The notes under the pieces: generated by a model
What the model was told of the DNA's origin: nothing
The model's database searches: none
What the model saw: the letters and a program-made list of their open reading frames with translations, nothing else
Assembly (NCBI GenBank): GCA_013815325.1
Contig: JACDGM010000007.1
Span: forward strand, 1 to 61,414
Origin: Chthoniobacterales bacterium
GTDB taxonomy: Bacteria > Verrucomicrobiota > Verrucomicrobiia > Chthoniobacterales > UBA10450
Length of the DNA stretch: 61,414 nucleotides
Direction of reading: 5' to 3'
Made by a program: the position numbers and the translations under genes
In this document: positions 24,574 through 34,454 of the stretch, piece by piece
How the letters are laid out: the number at the start of each line of letters is the position of its first letter
How positions within the stretch are numbered: position 1 is the first letter of the stretch

Positions 24574-25791
24574 ATGCGTCATTCGTCGCCGACCCTCGTT
24601 TTAGTAATCGTCCTCCTCGGCGTCCTGATCTTACGCGAGCCACGATTGCAACAGCTGGACGACGTTTTTCTCAGCTGGTTCATGCAGAACGCCGCGCCGC
24701 ACTTTCCGCCCGCTCAAGTGACGCTGGTGGAGATCGGGCGCGATGACTTTCAAGAAATAACGCCGCCCGAGGGGAAGAAGCCGCTACGTCAAGGCGCGGC
24801 CGCCCGCCGTTCTCTCTCCCCGCTCGAGTACGCGCTCTTCATCCAGGCGGTGCTGGACTTCGAGCCGGCCGTAATCGGCTTCGAACCGATCGTCATTTGG
24901 CGGGATCGCGATAAGGGCCAGGAGCAGGTCTTCCTAGATCAGGCGATGCGGGTGCCGAAGCTCCTCGTCGCCGTCGAGCTGGGCGAAAAAGGTCCGGACG
25001 ATCTCGCGGCGGAAGACCTTCCCTCGTTCTCACAAGTCACGGGATCTCGCGGGGGTCTCGCCCAATATTCGGGGATAAGTCATCGGCCGGACGACGACAT
25101 CCGCTTCATCTCCACGCCAGGATTCATCAACCTCCCGACGGACAGCAGCACTGGCATTCACGTGCCGATGCTCTTCGAATACCGCGGGGAAATTGTGCCA
25201 TCGTTTACGCTCCAGGCGGTTATTCTCTGGCTGCGCGCGACGCCCTCGGACGTGAAGATTGAGCTTGGCGCGAGGATTCTCCTGCCTAACGGATGGAGGA
25301 TTCCGATCCACCCAGACGGCAGCACGACGATCAACCCGCTGGCTGCGTTCAGCGTGCGCCGCCTGACCTTGAATCAGCTTCTGCTCGCGGCGCAGGAGCG
25401 CGAGTCGCATCGGCCGGCGACGATCGATCTCAGCGATCTCAAGGATCAGATCGTCTTGCTTCGTTTAACCGAGGATCCGTTGCAGCCGCCGAACATTATC
25501 TCCGCCGCCATCGCGACCATTCAAAGCAACGCCTATGTGCGGCGGGCGCCTTGGATTTACGACTGGATCGTGATTCTGGCCGCCGCCGGCCTCAGTTTGT
25601 TTCTCTGGCGGATTGGTAAAGGAGATCTGTTTTTGAGCGCGATTGCATTAAGCGCGGGTTACAGTCTGCTGGAGCTGGCGCTTCTATCCAACAACCGGCT
25701 CTGGCTGCCGATGTTTTTGCCCCTGGTGCTGCTTTGGATTCTTGTTTTCGTTAGGCTGTTGATCCGCGATTCAGCAAAGCCCCTTTCCTAG
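24574..25791 (+). CDS. CHASE2 domain membrane protein
   Basis: From ATG 24574 the product has an N-terminal membrane anchor (S-P-T-L-V-L-V-I-V-L-L-G-V-L-I), then a large extracytoplasmic CHASE2 domain: Q-Q-L-D-D-V-F-L-S-W, V-T-L-V-E-I-G-R-D-D-F, the ending A-T-I-Q-S-N-A-Y-V-R-R-A-P. Three C-terminal membrane segments follow. CHASE2 is an extracellular sensory domain usually joined to a kinase or cyclase; here no output domain follows, so it may signal through a partner. An upstream start at 24472 would add 34 residues with a second hydrophobic stretch. Confidence 0.8.
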   Translation: MRHSSPTLVLVIVLLGVLILREPRLQQLDDVFLSWFMQNAAPHFPPAQVTLVEIGRDDFQEITPPEGKKPLRQGAAARRSLSPLEYALFIQAVLDFEPAVIGFEPIVIWRDRDKGQEQVFLDQAMRVPKLLVAVELGEKGPDDLAAEDLPSFSQVTGSRGGLAQYSGISHRPDDDIRFISTPGFINLPTDSSTGIHVPMLFEYRGEIVPSFTLQAVILWLRATPSDVKIELGARILLPNGWRIPIHPDGSTTINPLAAFSVRRLTLNQLLLAAQERESHRPATIDLSDLKDQIVLLRLTEDPLQPPNIISAAIATIQSNAYVRRAPWIYDWIVILAAAGLSLFLWRIGKGDLFLSAIALSAGYSLLELALLSNNRLWLPMFLPLVLLWILVFVRLLIRDSAKPLS

Positions 25792-25823
25792 CCGCGGCAG
25801 CGTTTCCGTCCGTAATCCTGCTC

Positions 25824-25863
25824 CTGCTCGTGCTCTTACTCGATTTGGATCGAGCACGAGCAG
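25824..25863. terminator. 12-bp perfect inverted repeat, likely bidirectional terminator
   Basis: CTGCTCGTGCTC and GAGCACGAGCAG are separated by 16 bp. The dyad lies between the 3' end of the CHASE2 gene and the 3' end of the convergent tRNA gene. No U-tract is present, so termination is an inference from location. Confidence 0.5.
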
Positions 25864-25867
25864 GGGG

Positions 25868-25948
25868 TGCTCGGGGGGGGACTTGAACCCCCATGCCTTG
25901 CGGCATACGCCCCTCAAACGTACGTGTCTGCCATTTCACCACCCGAGC
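25868..25948 (-). tRNA. tRNA-Leu (GAG)
   Basis: On the minus strand an acceptor stem GCTCGGG/CCCGAGC, a D-arm G-T-G-A-A-A-T-G-G-C-A-G-A-C-A-C, an anticodon stem TACGT/GCGTA with loop TTGAGGG (anticodon GAG), a long variable arm TGCC-GCAA-GGCA and a T-arm GGGGG-TTCAAGT-CCCCC are all present. The extra variable arm and G-A-G identify tRNA-Leu reading CUC/CUU. CCA is not encoded. Confidence 0.95.
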
Positions 25949-26124
25949 GGGAAGTGGAGAAAGTTGAATGAGGAACTGCGGAAAGCAAGTTCCCACACTC
26001 CTACACGAATCTTCGAGGCTGATGGATGTTCGTGGCGGCATGGAGGTCGCCGCAGTCTCGGCGACGGTGGGATCCTCAACGAGGCACGGCAGAAATAAAC
26101 GTGACTCACATCCGGCGATTGTAT

Positions 26125-26463
26125 ATGTCGTCTCGTATGAACGGCGTGTTTGTTATCGTGGCTTACCGGCCGAAGCCGGGAAAGGATCGGGAGATGCTAG
26201 AACTGGTGCGCGAACGCGTCCCGACGCTGCTCAAAGAAGGGCTGGTGACCGAGCGCTCTCCAACAATCATGCGCGCGGGCGACGGCACAATTCTCGAAGT
26301 CTCGGAGTGGAAATCACGCGCGGCGATTGAAACCGCGTACAGGAACCCGAACGTCCTCGCGATGTGGGAGAAGTTTTTCGCGCTCTGCGACTGCGTGCCG
26401 CTCAACACGCTCCCGGAAGCCAGCGAGATGTTCGCCAGTTTCGAGCCCGTCGCGGCTAACTGA
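26125..26463 (+). CDS. Antibiotic-biosynthesis-monooxygenase-like (dimeric alpha-beta barrel) protein
   Basis: From ATG 26125 or 26137 (M-N-G-V-F-V-I-V-A-Y-R-P-K-P-G-K) the product has about 112 residues in the ABM-like ferredoxin fold pattern: beta strand, K-P-G-K-x-x-E helix, then R-S-P-T-I-M-R-A and I-L-E-V-S-E-W-K-S. A helix with A-I-E-T-A-Y-R-N-P-N-V follows. It is typical of small stress or oxygenase proteins with no defined substrate. It stands alone between the tRNA and a convergent SDR gene. Confidence 0.6.
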   Translation: MSSRMNGVFVIVAYRPKPGKDREMLELVRERVPTLLKEGLVTERSPTIMRAGDGTILEVSEWKSRAAIETAYRNPNVLAMWEKFFALCDCVPLNTLPEASEMFASFEPVAAN

Positions 26464-26549
26464 GAAGGCAGGAACACCAAGGTCTTTGGCATGGACCTCG
26501 AAAGGAGCGAAGCGCTGGCGCTATCCAAACGATCCCGGCCGCAACTCAC

Positions 26550-27338
26550 CTACCTTTGCGCGCCGCCTGGCTCCGCCATTTTGCGATGCTGCTCAGCGAG
26601 CAGGCCCGCTGGAGTGACATTCGCCATCGCCGATTGAATCTTGTTCTTCAACCCGCTCACCACGTCGCCTTCGCCTTTCATCATCGCTTCGAATCCGATC
26701 TTTGCCACGTCAGCCGGATCATCTTTCTTGCCGGCGCCGACTTTGGTGTCGAGCATGTCCGCTCGTTCGAAGAACTCCGTGTCGGTCGCGCCGGGCATCA
26801 GGCACGTCACCGTCACTCCCGAGTCCTTGAGTTCGGCGCGGAGCGCGAAGGAGAAGGAATCCATGAAAGCCTTCGTGCCGTTATAGACTGCCTGATAGGT
26901 GCCAGGGATGAAGCCGGCGATCGAGCCGGTGATAAGAATACGACCCTTTCCACGAGCCCGTAGATCCCGACCTACTTTGTGGAGAAGATAGATCGTGCCG
27001 GTAATGTTCGTGTCCACCACGTGGCGCGCTTCCTCAAAGTTCTGGTCGAGAAAGCCCTTGCCCAAGCCGTGGCCGGCATTGGCCAGCAGGGCCTCGACGG
27101 GCCGGCCTCCAGCCGCGGCGTAGAGCCGATCGACACCTTCGATGGTCGCGAGATCGACCTCGACCGACTCGACCGACACACCCAAAGCGCGCAAATCTTC
27201 CGCCGCCTTGTCAATCGCGGGTTCGTCCGCTGCGATGAGGAGGTCAAATCCATTTTCGGCGCATTGTTTCGCTAGTTCATAGCCAATGCCGCTGGAAGCT
27301 CCGGTGACAATGGCGAAAGGACGTTCGTTAGTGCTCAT
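26550..27338 (-). CDS. Short-chain dehydrogenase/reductase
   Basis: A 262-residue classical SDR. The cofactor loop is V-T-G-A-S-S-G-I-G (residues 12-20), then N-A-G-H-G. The catalytic triad is Ser in I-T-G-S-I-A-G and Tyr/Lys in Y-N-G-T-K-A-F. D-L-L-I-A-A-D-E at the end of strand 2 carries an acidic residue that may favour NAD. The C-terminal quarter (V-V-S-G-L-K-N-K-I-Q, A-E-Q-H-R-K-M-A) resembles the DltE/YqjQ-like subgroup. The substrate is unknown. ATG 27338 is the natural start. Confidence 0.92.
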   Translation of the reverse strand: MSTNERPFAIVTGASSGIGYELAKQCAENGFDLLIAADEPAIDKAAEDLRALGVSVESVEVDLATIEGVDRLYAAAGGRPVEALLANAGHGLGKGFLDQNFEEARHVVDTNITGTIYLLHKVGRDLRARGKGRILITGSIAGFIPGTYQAVYNGTKAFMDSFSFALRAELKDSGVTVTCLMPGATDTEFFERADMLDTKVGAGKKDDPADVAKIGFEAMMKGEGDVVSGLKNKIQSAMANVTPAGLLAEQHRKMAEPGGAQR

Positions 27339-27546
27339 TTTGTTGGATTAGCGGTATCGTAACTTGTGACTTTAGAGGCTCTCCCAATCATCCTTGCTGA
27401 GACGATCCGGGTTCCTCGACAAATCGGGCTCCCCGCATCGGCTGGCCGCACCTATTTCTTCAGCACACAGAGTTCGTCGCACACGCGCGATTGCCTCGCA
27501 CCAAGCGAAGCAAGTAACGTGAGCGGTTTTCCTTTCGCCTTGTTCG

Positions 27547-28164
27547 ATGCCCGCTAAGAACCAGGATCTGCACGGGAGTGCGCCAGATAAGTGCGAGAGC
27601 GCTCTCTTGCTCGTGGATGTGATCAATCCCCTCGGTTTTCCCGAGGCCGGACAACTGCTGCGTTTCGTGCCGAAGATGACGCGGTCGATCCTTCGTCTGC
27701 AGGAGCGGGCGCGAAAGGCGGGCGTGCCGGTGATTTATGTGAACGACAATTTCGGGCGCTGGCGTTCGGACTGGCGGCAACAGGTGGAATTCTGCCTGAA
27801 GAAAGAGTGTCGCGGCCGGGAGATGGTCGTCCAGTTACAACCGCTGGAAAGGGATTACTTTATCCTAAAACCAAAGCACTCTGGATTCTACGCGACCACT
27901 CTGGAGACTTTGTTGCGGTATCTGGGGACGCGCACTCTTATCATCACTGGGATAGCCGGCAACTTCTGCGTCCTCTTCACCGCGAACGATGCCTATATGC
28001 GCGACTATGAGTTGCTCGTCCCGGCAGATTGTGTCGTCTCCAACACCGCGGCCGAAAACCAGCAGGCGCTCCAACTGATGAAAAAATTCCTCAAAGCGGA
28101 CATCAAGCCCTCGCCAAAGATAAAGTTGAAAGGAGCGGCGACTAAGAGTCGGCGCCACTCCTAA
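27547..28164 (+). CDS. Isochorismatase-family cysteine hydrolase
   Basis: A 205-residue protein with the three expected catalytic residues: Asp in L-L-L-V-D-V-I-N, Lys in K-P-K-H-S-G-F and Cys in G-N-F-C-V-L-F-T-A. The cis-peptide-like segment I-T-G-I-A-G-N precedes the Cys. Family members hydrolyse isochorismate, nicotinamide or ureido compounds. The G-F-Y-x-T-x-L and N-D-A-Y motifs fit the broader YcaC/PncA-like group, so the substrate stays open. A basic tail of about 20 residues (K-P-S-P-K-I-K-L-K-G) is unusual. Confidence 0.85.
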   Translation: MPAKNQDLHGSAPDKCESALLLVDVINPLGFPEAGQLLRFVPKMTRSILRLQERARKAGVPVIYVNDNFGRWRSDWRQQVEFCLKKECRGREMVVQLQPLERDYFILKPKHSGFYATTLETLLRYLGTRTLIITGIAGNFCVLFTANDAYMRDYELLVPADCVVSNTAAENQQALQLMKKFLKADIKPSPKIKLKGAATKSRRHS

Positions 28165-28290
28165 CACCTGCCTCCTCAAGCGAAAGAACTGCACCGGATC
28201 ACTCAGAGAACAAATATTTTATATAAGGCCATCCAGCAGCTCCGGTAGACTCGTTTCCTTGGATGGAAATTTTAACCCAAGGAGAATCAA

Positions 28291-29472
28291 ATGAGAGCAC
28301 TGGTATGGCACGGCAAGGGAGACATTCGCTGCGACACGGTTCCGGATCCGCAGATCGAGAACCCAGGCGATATGATAGTAAAGATAACGACTACCGCTAT
28401 CTGCGGATCGGACCTTCACCTTTTCGACGGCTACATGCCGATGATGGAGGACGGCGACATACTCGGCCACGAACCAATGGGCGAAGTGGTGGAGGTGGGC
28501 GGGGATGTGAAGAACTTGCAAGTGGGCGACCGCGTGGTGGTCCCATTCACGATCGCCTGCGGCACCTGCTTCTTCTGCCAGAAGGAACTCTACTCCTGTT
28601 GCGATACGACGAATCGTGACGCTAAAAAGGCAGCCGAGATGATGGGGCACGCTCCGGCTGGTCTCTTCGGTTACTCGCACCTGACGGGTCATTATCCGGG
28701 CGGACAGGCCGAGTATCTACGCGTGCCGCACGCCGATGTCAGCCCTCTAAAAATTGAAAACGATTCCCTCAGCGATGAGCAAGTGCTCTTTCTCTCCGAT
28801 ATCTTCCCGACCGGATACATGGCGGCAGAGAATGCCGATATCGAGCCGGGTGACACCGTGGCGGTGTGGGGCTGCGGGCCGGTCGGGCAGTTTGCCATCC
28901 AAAGCGCCTGGATGTTTGGCGCGGGCCGGGTGATCGCAATCGATCGTGTGCCCGAGCGCCTGGAAATGGCCGCCAAACAAGGTAGGGCGGAAGTTATTAA
29001 CTTCGAGAAGATAGAGGGCGGCGTTTACGACCGCCTGCAAGAGATGACCAATGGCCGCGGCCCCGATCGCTGTATCGACGCGGTCGGTGCGGAGGCGCAC
29101 AGCAGTGGAGCGTTCGACGCCGTCCTGGATAAGGCTAAGGCCGCAGTTATGCTAGCGACTGACCGTGCGCATGTCTTGCGGGAAGCAATTATGTGTTGCC
29201 GCAAAGGTGGCACGGTTTCAATCCCCGGAGTCTATATTGGGTTTGTCGATAAGATGCCGATGGGCGCGGCCATGAACAAAGGTCTTACTCTAAAGATGGG
29301 GCAGACCCACATGAAGCGTTACACCCAGCCGCTCCTCGATCGTATCAATGCGGGGGAGATCGATCCTTCATTCGTCATCACTCATAACCGACCGCTCGAG
29401 GAGGGCCCGGAGTTATACAAAACTTTCCGGGATAAAGAGGATGGCTGCATCAAGGTTGTCTTGAAGCCGTAA
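28291..29472 (+). CDS. Zinc-dependent alcohol/formaldehyde dehydrogenase-like
   Basis: A 393-residue MDR enzyme. Catalytic zinc ligands are Cys in T-A-I-C-G-S-D-L-H, the His-Glu pair in L-G-H-E-P-M-G-E-V and D-I-F-P-T-G. A structural-zinc-like Cys cluster is seen in A-C-G-T-C-F-F-C-Q, with C-C-D-T after it. The Rossmann loop is V-W-G-C-G-P-V-G. The layout is that of glutathione-independent formaldehyde or related aldehyde/alcohol dehydrogenases. AAGGAG 5-10 bases upstream of ATG 28291 is a strong ribosome site, and an AT-rich tract near 28215 may be the promoter. Confidence 0.9.
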   Translation: MRALVWHGKGDIRCDTVPDPQIENPGDMIVKITTTAICGSDLHLFDGYMPMMEDGDILGHEPMGEVVEVGGDVKNLQVGDRVVVPFTIACGTCFFCQKELYSCCDTTNRDAKKAAEMMGHAPAGLFGYSHLTGHYPGGQAEYLRVPHADVSPLKIENDSLSDEQVLFLSDIFPTGYMAAENADIEPGDTVAVWGCGPVGQFAIQSAWMFGAGRVIAIDRVPERLEMAAKQGRAEVINFEKIEGGVYDRLQEMTNGRGPDRCIDAVGAEAHSSGAFDAVLDKAKAAVMLATDRAHVLREAIMCCRKGGTVSIPGVYIGFVDKMPMGAAMNKGLTLKMGQTHMKRYTQPLLDRINAGEIDPSFVITHNRPLEEGPELYKTFRDKEDGCIKVVLKP

Positions 29473-29542
29473 GTGCTAACCCTGTAGGGCGCGCCATGAC
29501 TGGGTGGCGCGGCTGGTGCAACGAGCACGCGACTCATTGGCG

Positions 29543-31561
29543 TCAAACCGTTTCGCGGCTCCTCTCGACTAACTGGCCTTGGCGGCTGAGGAGTAGCTCT
29601 GCGATGTCGAGGACCTTCACCGCTTCGCCACCTGCCGTGTTTGCCATCCCGTCGGTCATCATGTTCAAGCAGAAAGGGCAACCAGTCGCGAGGGTCTCTG
29701 CGCCGGTGGCAATCGCCTCCTCTGCGCGCAGGTTCGAGACGCGCTGCGCAGGCGGCTCTTCGAACCACATCCGGCCGCCGCCCGCGCCGCAGCAGAACGT
29801 CTTCTTCCCGTGACGCGGCATTTCGCGATAGTTATCATTGTTAGGCGCGCCGATCACCGCGCGCGTGGCCTCGACTTCATTGTTTACGCGCGCGAGATAA
29901 CAGGGATCATGCAAGGTGATGGGTTCGCCGCCCGTGGTGCCGTCCTTTAGCCGGCCCTCCCCGAGTAACTCTGCCAATAGCGTGGAGTGATGTTGCACCT
30001 CGTACTCGCCACCGAATTGCGGGTATTCGTTTTTCAGAGTGTTGTGACAGTGGGGGCATGGCGTCACAATCTTCTTTACTTTGCGGCGGCTTAACGTCTC
30101 GACATTAGTCTGCGCGCGCTCCTGGAAAAGGAACTCATCGCCGATGCGCCGCGCGGGATCGCCGCTACAAGTCTCCTCTTTACCTAAGACGGCGAAATTC
30201 ACTCCCGCTTCCTTAAGCAACTGTGCGGTCGCGCGCGCAACTTTCTGGGCGCGCGGATCGAAGGAAGCGGCGCATCCGACCCAGAAGAGATACTCAAAGT
30301 CAGGGTTCGTCTCGACCGTCGGCACCTCCAGTCCTTCCGCCCAAGCCAGCCGTTCTGAGTTGGGACGGCCGTAGGGATTGGACTGATTACCAATCTGCTG
30401 AAGGGCGCGCGCCGGCGGACCGGAGAGCTGGCCTTCCCCGACCAGGTGCCTCCGCATGTCGCTGATCAGATCGACGTGGCCTATCAAGACAGGACATTCC
30501 TGCACGCAAGCCTGGCACATGGTGCAGGACCAGAGCGTTTCGGCCTTGATGGTTTCGCCATGTAAGTGGCCGCCGCCCCGCGCCATCAAAGCGCGCACGT
30601 CGGTCACGACTGCTTTGGGCGAAAGCGGCTTTCCCGCGGCTGTGGCGGGGCAGGCATCTTCACAGCGGCCGCACTCCATGCAGGCATCGAGGCTGAGTAA
30701 CTGTTGTTGAGTGAATTGGTTGATCTCACTCACTCCGATAAGGCCTGTCTGCTCGACCGTTTCCATCGACAACGGGACGAGCGCACCCATCGGTCGCTCG
30801 GGGCGAAGCGCGATGTTGAGCGGTCCGGTGATAATGTGAAGAAAGCGATTTACCGGCAGAGTGGCGAAAAGGAGCGCGACAAGAATCGTGTGCAGCCACC
30901 AAGACCAGAGATGGAAGGTGCGCGCCGTCCCAATGTTGAGGCCGCGAAAAATCGTGACATCCATCAACCAGCCGACGACCGACCAATGGGCCAGCTCCGG
31001 TTGCACCTGGGTGTATTGCATGCGCAACGCTTCAACCACGAAACCGGTTACACCCAGGGCCAGAAGTAATCCCAGGAGATACCAGTCACTCCAGTTATGA
31101 CCCAAGCTCGGTTTTCGTCGAAAAGCGCGCCGGTACATCGCCATAAGACAACCGATGCAGAAGGCCACGCCGAAGACATCCATCGTTAGCTCATAGAAAA
31201 GATAGTACCAGCCATGATGGAAGTTATACGGTCCATCGTGCGCGATCCCCAGGAGCGTGGTGCCGATGGTAAGGACGAGAAAGCCGCTGAAAAGAAGGAG
31301 GTGGAGAAGCGCACCGAGCGACTTCTTATGCACGCGTTTCTGCGCGAGTCCGTAAACAGTGAGCCGTTGAATCCAAACGCGCGGGCTCCGCTCATATCCG
31401 CCGCCCTGACCTCTGCGCCAACTGCGCAAATGAGCGAAGAGCTGCCACCCGAGCACACCGAAGCTGGCCGCGATCATGATAAAGAACACCCACTGCATCC
31501 ACGGCGCGATGTTGCCGAACACCTCGCGCGTGGCGTTGTTCATGGCGGATGGCGATGGCAT
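29543..31561 (-). CDS. Membrane Fe-S oxidoreductase (ETF:quinone reductase-type, CCG domains)
   Basis: A 672-residue protein. The N-terminal 250 residues have about six membrane helices with His residues, as in NarI-like cytochrome subunits. Two 4Fe-4S motifs follow: C-M-E-C-G-R-C-E-D-A-C-P and C-T-M-C-Q-A-C-V-Q-E-C-P. The C-terminal half has two CCG-type domains, including W-V-G-C-A-A-S-F and the ending F-C-C-G-A-G-G-G-R-M-W. It is encoded 6 bp after etfA, so it most likely passes electrons from ETF to the quinone pool, as in the EMR-type reductases reported in other bacteria. This is inferred from context. Confidence 0.88.
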   Translation of the reverse strand: MPSPSAMNNATREVFGNIAPWMQWVFFIMIAASFGVLGWQLFAHLRSWRRGQGGGYERSPRVWIQRLTVYGLAQKRVHKKSLGALLHLLLFSGFLVLTIGTTLLGIAHDGPYNFHHGWYYLFYELTMDVFGVAFCIGCLMAMYRRAFRRKPSLGHNWSDWYLLGLLLALGVTGFVVEALRMQYTQVQPELAHWSVVGWLMDVTIFRGLNIGTARTFHLWSWWLHTILVALLFATLPVNRFLHIITGPLNIALRPERPMGALVPLSMETVEQTGLIGVSEINQFTQQQLLSLDACMECGRCEDACPATAAGKPLSPKAVVTDVRALMARGGGHLHGETIKAETLWSCTMCQACVQECPVLIGHVDLISDMRRHLVGEGQLSGPPARALQQIGNQSNPYGRPNSERLAWAEGLEVPTVETNPDFEYLFWVGCAASFDPRAQKVARATAQLLKEAGVNFAVLGKEETCSGDPARRIGDEFLFQERAQTNVETLSRRKVKKIVTPCPHCHNTLKNEYPQFGGEYEVQHHSTLLAELLGEGRLKDGTTGGEPITLHDPCYLARVNNEVEATRAVIGAPNNDNYREMPRHGKKTFCCGAGGGRMWFEEPPAQRVSNLRAEEAIATGAETLATGCPFCLNMMTDGMANTAGGEAVKVLDIAELLLSRQGQLVERSRETV

Positions 31562-31566
31562 CTGGT

Positions 31567-32529
31567 CTACGTTTTTTGAATCGCGGCGATCAGCTGCGGG
31601 ACGATCTGATGCAGGTCGCCGACGAGGCCGTAGGTCGCCATCTGGAAGATCGGCGCATCGGCGTCTTTGTTGATCGCAACTATGATGCGCGAATCTTTGA
31701 TGCCGGCCAGGTGCTGGATCGCGCCGGAAATGCCGAGCGCGATGTAGAGCTCGGGCGCGACGACTTTGCCGGTCTGGCCGACCTGGTAATCGTTAGGCGC
31801 CATGCCGGCGTCAACGGCCGCGCGAGTCGCACCGACGGCGCCACCGAGCGCATCAGCCAGTCCGCCGACGAGACGCTCGAACGTTTCCGAATCTTTGAGC
31901 GGGCGGCCGCCGCTCACAACGACGCGGGCTTCGGCCAAATCAGGGCGGTCGGAGGCGCGCAGCTCACGCGAGACGAATTGCATCTCGTTAGGCAAAGACG
32001 CCGCGTCGAATGCAAACGTCGCAATCAGGCAGGGCGCGCCGTTGGCGGACGGCATCGCGAAAGCCGTGGCACGCGCGGTGAGAACGCAGAGTTCGCCATC
32101 CACTTTAACGGTGGCGAGCTTGCTGCCGGCGTTCATCGGTCGTTGGTAGGCGATGGCGCCGTCCACTTTCGCGAGCGCGAGCACGTCGGTCACCATCGGC
32201 GCATCGAGGAGCGCCGCGGCTCGGGGTAAAACGTCTTTGCTGAAAGTCGAAGAGGAGGCGAGCAGTCTCTTCGCGCCCTGCTGCCGCGTCGCCTGTGCGA
32301 TGACGCTGGCATAACGATCCGCCAGTGGTTCCGCCAGGGCTGGATCATCGGCGACAAGCACAGCCGCCGCGCCGTAGCTGATGATTGAGTTAGCGGCTTC
32401 GGCGACGCCGCTGCCGAGAATCAGCAACGCGTAGTCGCCGCCGAGTTGCTGCGCGAGCGTGATCGCGTGCAAGGACGGGCGCTTAACCCGTTGGCGATCG
32501 AGTTCTATCAGGACAAGAGTCTCGGCCAT
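31567..32529 (-). CDS. etfA: Electron transfer flavoprotein alpha subunit
   Basis: A 320-residue protein with the C-terminal FAD-binding signature: [32 protein letters not shown] and [11 protein letters not shown]. It carries electrons from acyl-CoA dehydrogenase together with the beta subunit. Two bases separate it from etfB and six from the Fe-S protein, an obvious operon. Confidence 0.95.
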   Translation of the reverse strand: MAETLVLIELDRQRVKRPSLHAITLAQQLGGDYALLILGSGVAEAANSIISYGAAAVLVADDPALAEPLADRYASVIAQATRQQGAKRLLASSSTFSKDVLPRAAALLDAPMVTDVLALAKVDGAIAYQRPMNAGSKLATVKVDGELCVLTARATAFAMPSANGAPCLIATFAFDAASLPNEMQFVSRELRASDRPDLAEARVVVSGGRPLKDSETFERLVGGLADALGGAVGATRAAVDAGMAPNDYQVGQTGKVVAPELYIALGISGAIQHLAGIKDSRIIVAINKDADAPIFQMATYGLVGDLHQIVPQLIAAIQKT

Positions 32530-32530
32530 C

Positions 32531-33256
32531 TTAGAGCACCTTCGCCTCTTGCTTCAGCCTGGTCACCAATTCTTCGACCGACTCAAGCCGCGTTCCAGCC
32601 GTGCGCCGGGGCGGACTCGCAACTGAAAGGGTCGTCGTTAGGGGATGCACGTTCACTCCCAGTTGCTCGCAATTTATGACCTCGATTGGTTTCTTGCGCG
32701 CCTTCATCAAACCGGGGAGCGAAACGTAGCGCGGCTCGTTTAAGCGCAGATCAGTCGTGATGATGGCAGGCAGAGAAATAGCAATCACCTCGATGCCGCC
32801 ATCGGTTTCGCGCGAACATTGGGCGCGCGTTTTGTTGTCGAGAAATTCAATCTTCGAAACGAACGTCGCTTGTGGCCAGCCGAGCAATCCCGCAAGCATT
32901 TGCCCGACCTGGTTCGAATCGTCGTCCACGGCTTGTTTGCCCATGAGGACGACCTGCGGCGCTTCCCTCTCGACGAGCGTCCGAAGAATGCGCGAGATCG
33001 CATACGGATCGAGCGCACGAGAATCATCGATTCGGATCGCACGATCCACGCCCATCGCCAGGGCGGAGCGGATTTGCTCGTCGACGGCAGGCGCACCAAT
33101 CGTCACACCCACGATTTCGGTTGCTTCGCCGCGCTCGCGGATACGGAGAGCTTCCTCGATCGCAATTTCGTCGAACGGATTGATGACCGACTTGGCCGCC
33201 GCCCCCGCGCCCGCGTAAGGATCGGGCACGCTCTTGAACGGAACGAGAATTTTCAT
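32531..33256 (-). CDS. etfB: Electron transfer flavoprotein beta subunit
   Basis: A 241-residue protein beginning MKILVPFKSVPDPYAG with the AMP-binding features G-V-D-R-A-I-R-I, L-M-G-K-Q-A-V-D-D-D and L-A-G-L-L-G-W-P-Q-A-T. The beta signature L-P-A-I-I-T-T-D-L-R-L-N-E-P-R is present. It pairs with EtfA in fatty-acid or amino-acid oxidation. It lies 52 bp downstream of the acyl-CoA dehydrogenase gene. Confidence 0.95.
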   Translation of the reverse strand: MKILVPFKSVPDPYAGAGAAAKSVINPFDEIAIEEALRIRERGEATEIVGVTIGAPAVDEQIRSALAMGVDRAIRIDDSRALDPYAISRILRTLVEREAPQVVLMGKQAVDDDSNQVGQMLAGLLGWPQATFVSKIEFLDNKTRAQCSRETDGGIEVIAISLPAIITTDLRLNEPRYVSLPGLMKARKKPIEVINCEQLGVNVHPLTTTLSVASPPRRTAGTRLESVEELVTRLKQEAKVL

Positions 33257-33308
33257 ATGTCGATTGCCGGGCTGTCTCCGCTGAGAAGCACCAAGCGGCT
33301 CGACTTCC

Positions 33309-34454
33309 TCACAAGCCTAGCATCGAGGCGATGATGTTGCGTTGGACCTCGCTCGTGCCGGAGTAGAGCTTGCTCCCGATCGCGTCGCGCAGCTCGCGCT
33401 CGATCTCATACTCGGTCATATAGCCGTAGCCGCCGTGGATCTGGATCGCGTCTTCGCAGCATCTCACCCAGCTCTCGCTGATTTGCAGCTTGGCCATCGC
33501 GGCCTCCAGGTAAACAGCTTTGCGGCGCCCGGCGGCCCACGCGCAGTGGTAAAGCATGTGCCGCGAGCTTTCGACCCGCATCTTCATGTCGACGATTTTC
33601 GTAGCGACTTGCTGGAACTTCCCGATCGATTGGCCGTTCTGCTTGCGTTCGTTTGCATAACGAATGCAGGTCTCCAGTAAACGCTGCATCGTTCCGACCG
33701 AAGCCGCGAGAATGCAGCCGCGCTCCCATGTCATCGAGCGAGTGAACATCCAGCTGCCCGCGCCTTCTTTGCCAAGCCGGTTTTCTTCCGGCACTTCGCA
33801 GTCTTCGAAAAAAACTTCGCCCATCGGTGAAGTGCGGACGCCCATCTTTTCTATCTTGTGCGACAGGTCGAGTCCCGGTGAACCCTTCTCGACAAGGAAG
33901 GCGCTGATGCCGGCTGCGCCCTTCGCTTTGTCAGTCGAGGCGAAGACGAGTAGCACGTCAGCGATCGGGCCGTTGGTCACGAAAATTTTGCTGCCGTTGA
34001 GAATGTATTTCGCGCCCTTCCTGACCGCGGTCGTGGCGAGGCTGAAGGCGTCCGAGCCGCTGTTCGGTTCACTCATCGCATTGCCGCCGATCAGCGACCC
34101 GTCGCAAAGGCCGGGCAGATATTTTTTCTTCTGCGCCTCGCTGCCGTTGTAAACCAGGGGGATAATCGCCGTCCACATGTGGGCATTGATCGAGAAATTG
34201 AGCCCATTGTCCTTGCAGCCGTAGCCGAGCCGCTCAAGCGCGGCGACGGTCGTAATCGGATCCTGCGCGAGGCCGCCATATTCTTCCGAGACAGGCAGCC
34301 CCTGAATGCCGAAGCCGCCGCACTTTTTCCAGGCATCATGATTGAAAACGGCGTTGCGGTCGTTCTCGATCATGTCGTAGCGCAGTTGCTCGCTGGCGAA
34401 GCGATCGACCGCGTCCAGTAGTTCTCGTTGTTGATCCGACCAGGCAAAATCCAT
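33309..34454 (-). CDS. Acyl-CoA dehydrogenase family protein
   Basis: From ATG 34454 the product (MDFAWSDQQREL) has 381 residues. ACAD motifs include A-M-S-E-P-N-S-G-S-D-A (substrate and FAD region), G-S-K-I-F-V-T-N-G, Q-I-H-G-G-Y-G-Y-M-T-E-Y-E-I-E-R and the C-terminal R-D-A-I-G-S-K-L-Y-S-G-T-S-E-V-Q-R. The catalytic base is probably Glu near the G-x-G-Y-M region; the exact acyl chain cannot be told. First gene of the ETF operon. A 16-residue upstream extension (34502) was rejected. Confidence 0.93.
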   Translation of the reverse strand: MDFAWSDQQRELLDAVDRFASEQLRYDMIENDRNAVFNHDAWKKCGGFGIQGLPVSEEYGGLAQDPITTVAALERLGYGCKDNGLNFSINAHMWTAIIPLVYNGSEAQKKKYLPGLCDGSLIGGNAMSEPNSGSDAFSLATTAVRKGAKYILNGSKIFVTNGPIADVLLVFASTDKAKGAAGISAFLVEKGSPGLDLSHKIEKMGVRTSPMGEVFFEDCEVPEENRLGKEGAGSWMFTRSMTWERGCILAASVGTMQRLLETCIRYANERKQNGQSIGKFQQVATKIVDMKMRVESSRHMLYHCAWAAGRRKAVYLEAAMAKLQISESWVRCCEDAIQIHGGYGYMTEYEIERELRDAIGSKLYSGTSEVQRNIIASMLGL

